Assembly: GCA_030673805.1 (NCBI GenBank)
Contig: DAOVIH010000062.1
Coordinates: forward strand, 1 to 6,528
From: Candidatus Bathyarchaeota archaeon
GTDB taxonomy: Archaea > Thermoproteota > Bathyarchaeia > Bathyarchaeales > Bathycorpusculaceae
Direction: 5' to 3'
DNA: 6,528 nt
Each line of letters starts with the position of its first letter. Positions within the stretch are counted from its first letter, which is position 1. The translations under genes were made by a program, and so were the position numbers. Shown in pieces: positions 5,815-6,528 of the stretch. The notes below the pieces were generated by a model that was not told where the DNA came from, did no database searches, and worked only from the letters and a program-made list of their open reading frames with translations.

Positions 5815-6063
5815 ATGAAACAGGAAGATTATAGCAGCGGGGATTTTTCTCTTGATCCCGTTCAGATGTTTTCGAGGGACATACGGGTTGATGTACAAGA
5901 CCACAAGAAAACTTGTTTAACCTGCAGATTATCGGATTGGTCTGAGCCAACGCTGAACTACTACAAATGCTACGCCCATAGAAGCTACTTTCCTAGAGGC
6001 GGCTTAGACCATTGCGATTATGTATCCATCAAAATAAGGCAGATGCTTAACTCCTTTGTCTGA
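5815..6063 (+). CDS. Small four-cysteine protein of unknown function
   Basis: The protein has 82 residues from ATG 5815. TTG 5800 in the same frame would add five residues but lies inside the preceding tiny ORF and has no ribosome-binding site, so ATG is preferred; a weak GGGG lies 7 nt before it. I do not recognise the family. Four cysteines are spaced C34-x2-C37-x14-C52-x14-C67, with a nearby His (H55) and another next to the last Cys (H66), which suggests one zinc site or an Fe-S cluster. The rest is polar and aromatic (TLNYYKCYAHRSYFPRGG), with no signal peptide or membrane helix, so the protein is probably cytoplasmic. It may be co-translated with the 25-codon ORF upstream, and its last 17 nt overlap the end of the opposite membrane-protein gene. 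Confidence 0.6.
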   Translation: MKQEDYSSGDFSLDPVQMFSRDIRVDVQDHKKTCLTCRLSDWSEPTLNYYKCYAHRSYFPRGGLDHCDYVSIKIRQMLNSFV

Positions 6064-6514
6064 GGTTGTTTTTAAGTTTGTCAAGAAGGTCGAGTTTATC
6101 GGGGCTTATAGCGTATTGTTTGCTATTCTTGGTCTTTATGAGAACTAGTTTGTTTTTGTTGGTTACATACATCCAGATTCTTCCGAGGCCTGATATGTGA
6201 AAGAGACCTATGTACCCGTAGAGTCCTCCGCCACCCCAGAGTCTAACACCTTTCCATATCCACTCTTGTCGGTTGGCTTCCGCTATATCATCATAAGGTA
6301 TCACGATGCTTCTGAAGGGTCTTACAATGACTAATTCTCTGGCTGTTAGCCTGTAGCCTCTTGGTGAAAAAAGATAGGTTCCAAGCAACACGACTACTGA
6401 AACAACAACCATAAAAATCATAATCGCGACTCCAAGCAGGTATGAAGATGATGGATAGAAACGAACAAGATAAACAAAGAGTAAGGTGAGACCTCCCAAA
6501 AGAACCCAAACCAT
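6047..6514 (-). CDS. Membrane protein with two helices and a bacterial-type PH domain
   Basis: The protein has 155 residues from ATG 6514. Residues 1-18 and about 25-49 are hydrophobic and form two membrane-spanning helices joined by a short turn (RFYPSSS). Residues about 52-150 look like the prokaryotic PH-like domain found in small membrane proteins: YRLTARELVIVRPFRSIVIPYDDI, then a glycine-rich GGGGLYGYIG segment, MYVTNKNKLVLIKT and YAISPDKLDLL. The positive loop between strands and the C-terminal helix suggest that the domain sits on the cytoplasmic face; its ligand or partner is unknown. The frame remains open from ATG 6514 to the window edge with more hydrophobic codons (AVTL) and no Shine-Dalgarno in the 14 nt visible, so the true start may lie outside the window. 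The gene converges with the four-cysteine gene, and the two share their last 17 nt. Confidence 0.75.
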   Translation of the reverse strand: MVWVLLGGLTLLFVYLVRFYPSSSYLLGVAIMIFMVVVSVVVLLGTYLFSPRGYRLTARELVIVRPFRSIVIPYDDIAEANRQEWIWKGVRLWGGGGLYGYIGLFHISGLGRIWMYVTNKNKLVLIKTKNSKQYAISPDKLDLLDKLKNNLRQRS

Positions 6515-6528
6515 CAGTGTTACTGCAA

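Overview
The window looks like a piece of a moderately AT-rich archaeal chromosome, probably from the Bathyarchaeia/Thermoproteota side. The clues are an archaeal-type UMP kinase, an ArsR-like winged helix of the kind common in archaea, the C-terminal tail of an archaeal tyrosine integrase, frequent GTG/TTG starts and TATA-like boxes in place of bacterial -35/-10 promoters. The lineage is inferred from protein style only. No rRNA, tRNA or CRISPR array was seen.

Layout. 1-541 (-) is the 5' part of a secreted M14 zinc carboxypeptidase with a clear signal peptide, but its start position carries ATA instead of ATG. 542-790 is a divergent control region. 791-3010 (+) encodes a 739-residue protein made of a winged-helix DNA-binding domain, an ATP-cone and a class III ribonucleotide reductase (NrdD) fold with a zinc ribbon. 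It lacks the glycyl-radical motif and has no cysteine in the segment where the first active-site cysteine belongs, so it reads as a nucleotide-sensing regulator built from a dead reductase. This is the most interesting object here.

3033-5558 (-) is a co-oriented pyrimidine cluster read from right to left: UMP kinase (pyrH, with a one-base frameshift in an A8 run just after its natural GTG), a Nudix hydrolase, a decayed integrase tail, and aspartate carbamoyltransferase (pyrB). pyrB converges on the NrdD-like gene with only 22 bp between the stops, and no pyrI follows it.

5559-5734 is a divergent promoter region with a compound inverted repeat, an 8-bp palindrome that could serve as a TATA box in both directions, and a T-rich tract. 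To its right on the + strand are a 25-codon ORF with a strong Shine-Dalgarno sequence and, 2 nt later, an 82-residue protein with four cysteines. The latter overlaps tail-to-tail by 17 nt with a two-helix membrane protein carrying a bacterial-type PH domain (- strand), which may begin beyond the window.

How they fit together: pyrH and pyrB act in making UMP and UDP, the precursors of the ribonucleotides that a reductase consumes. A DNA-binding protein with an ATP-cone beside them is a plausible local or global sensor of nucleotide or dNTP balance. That link is inference from domains and position.
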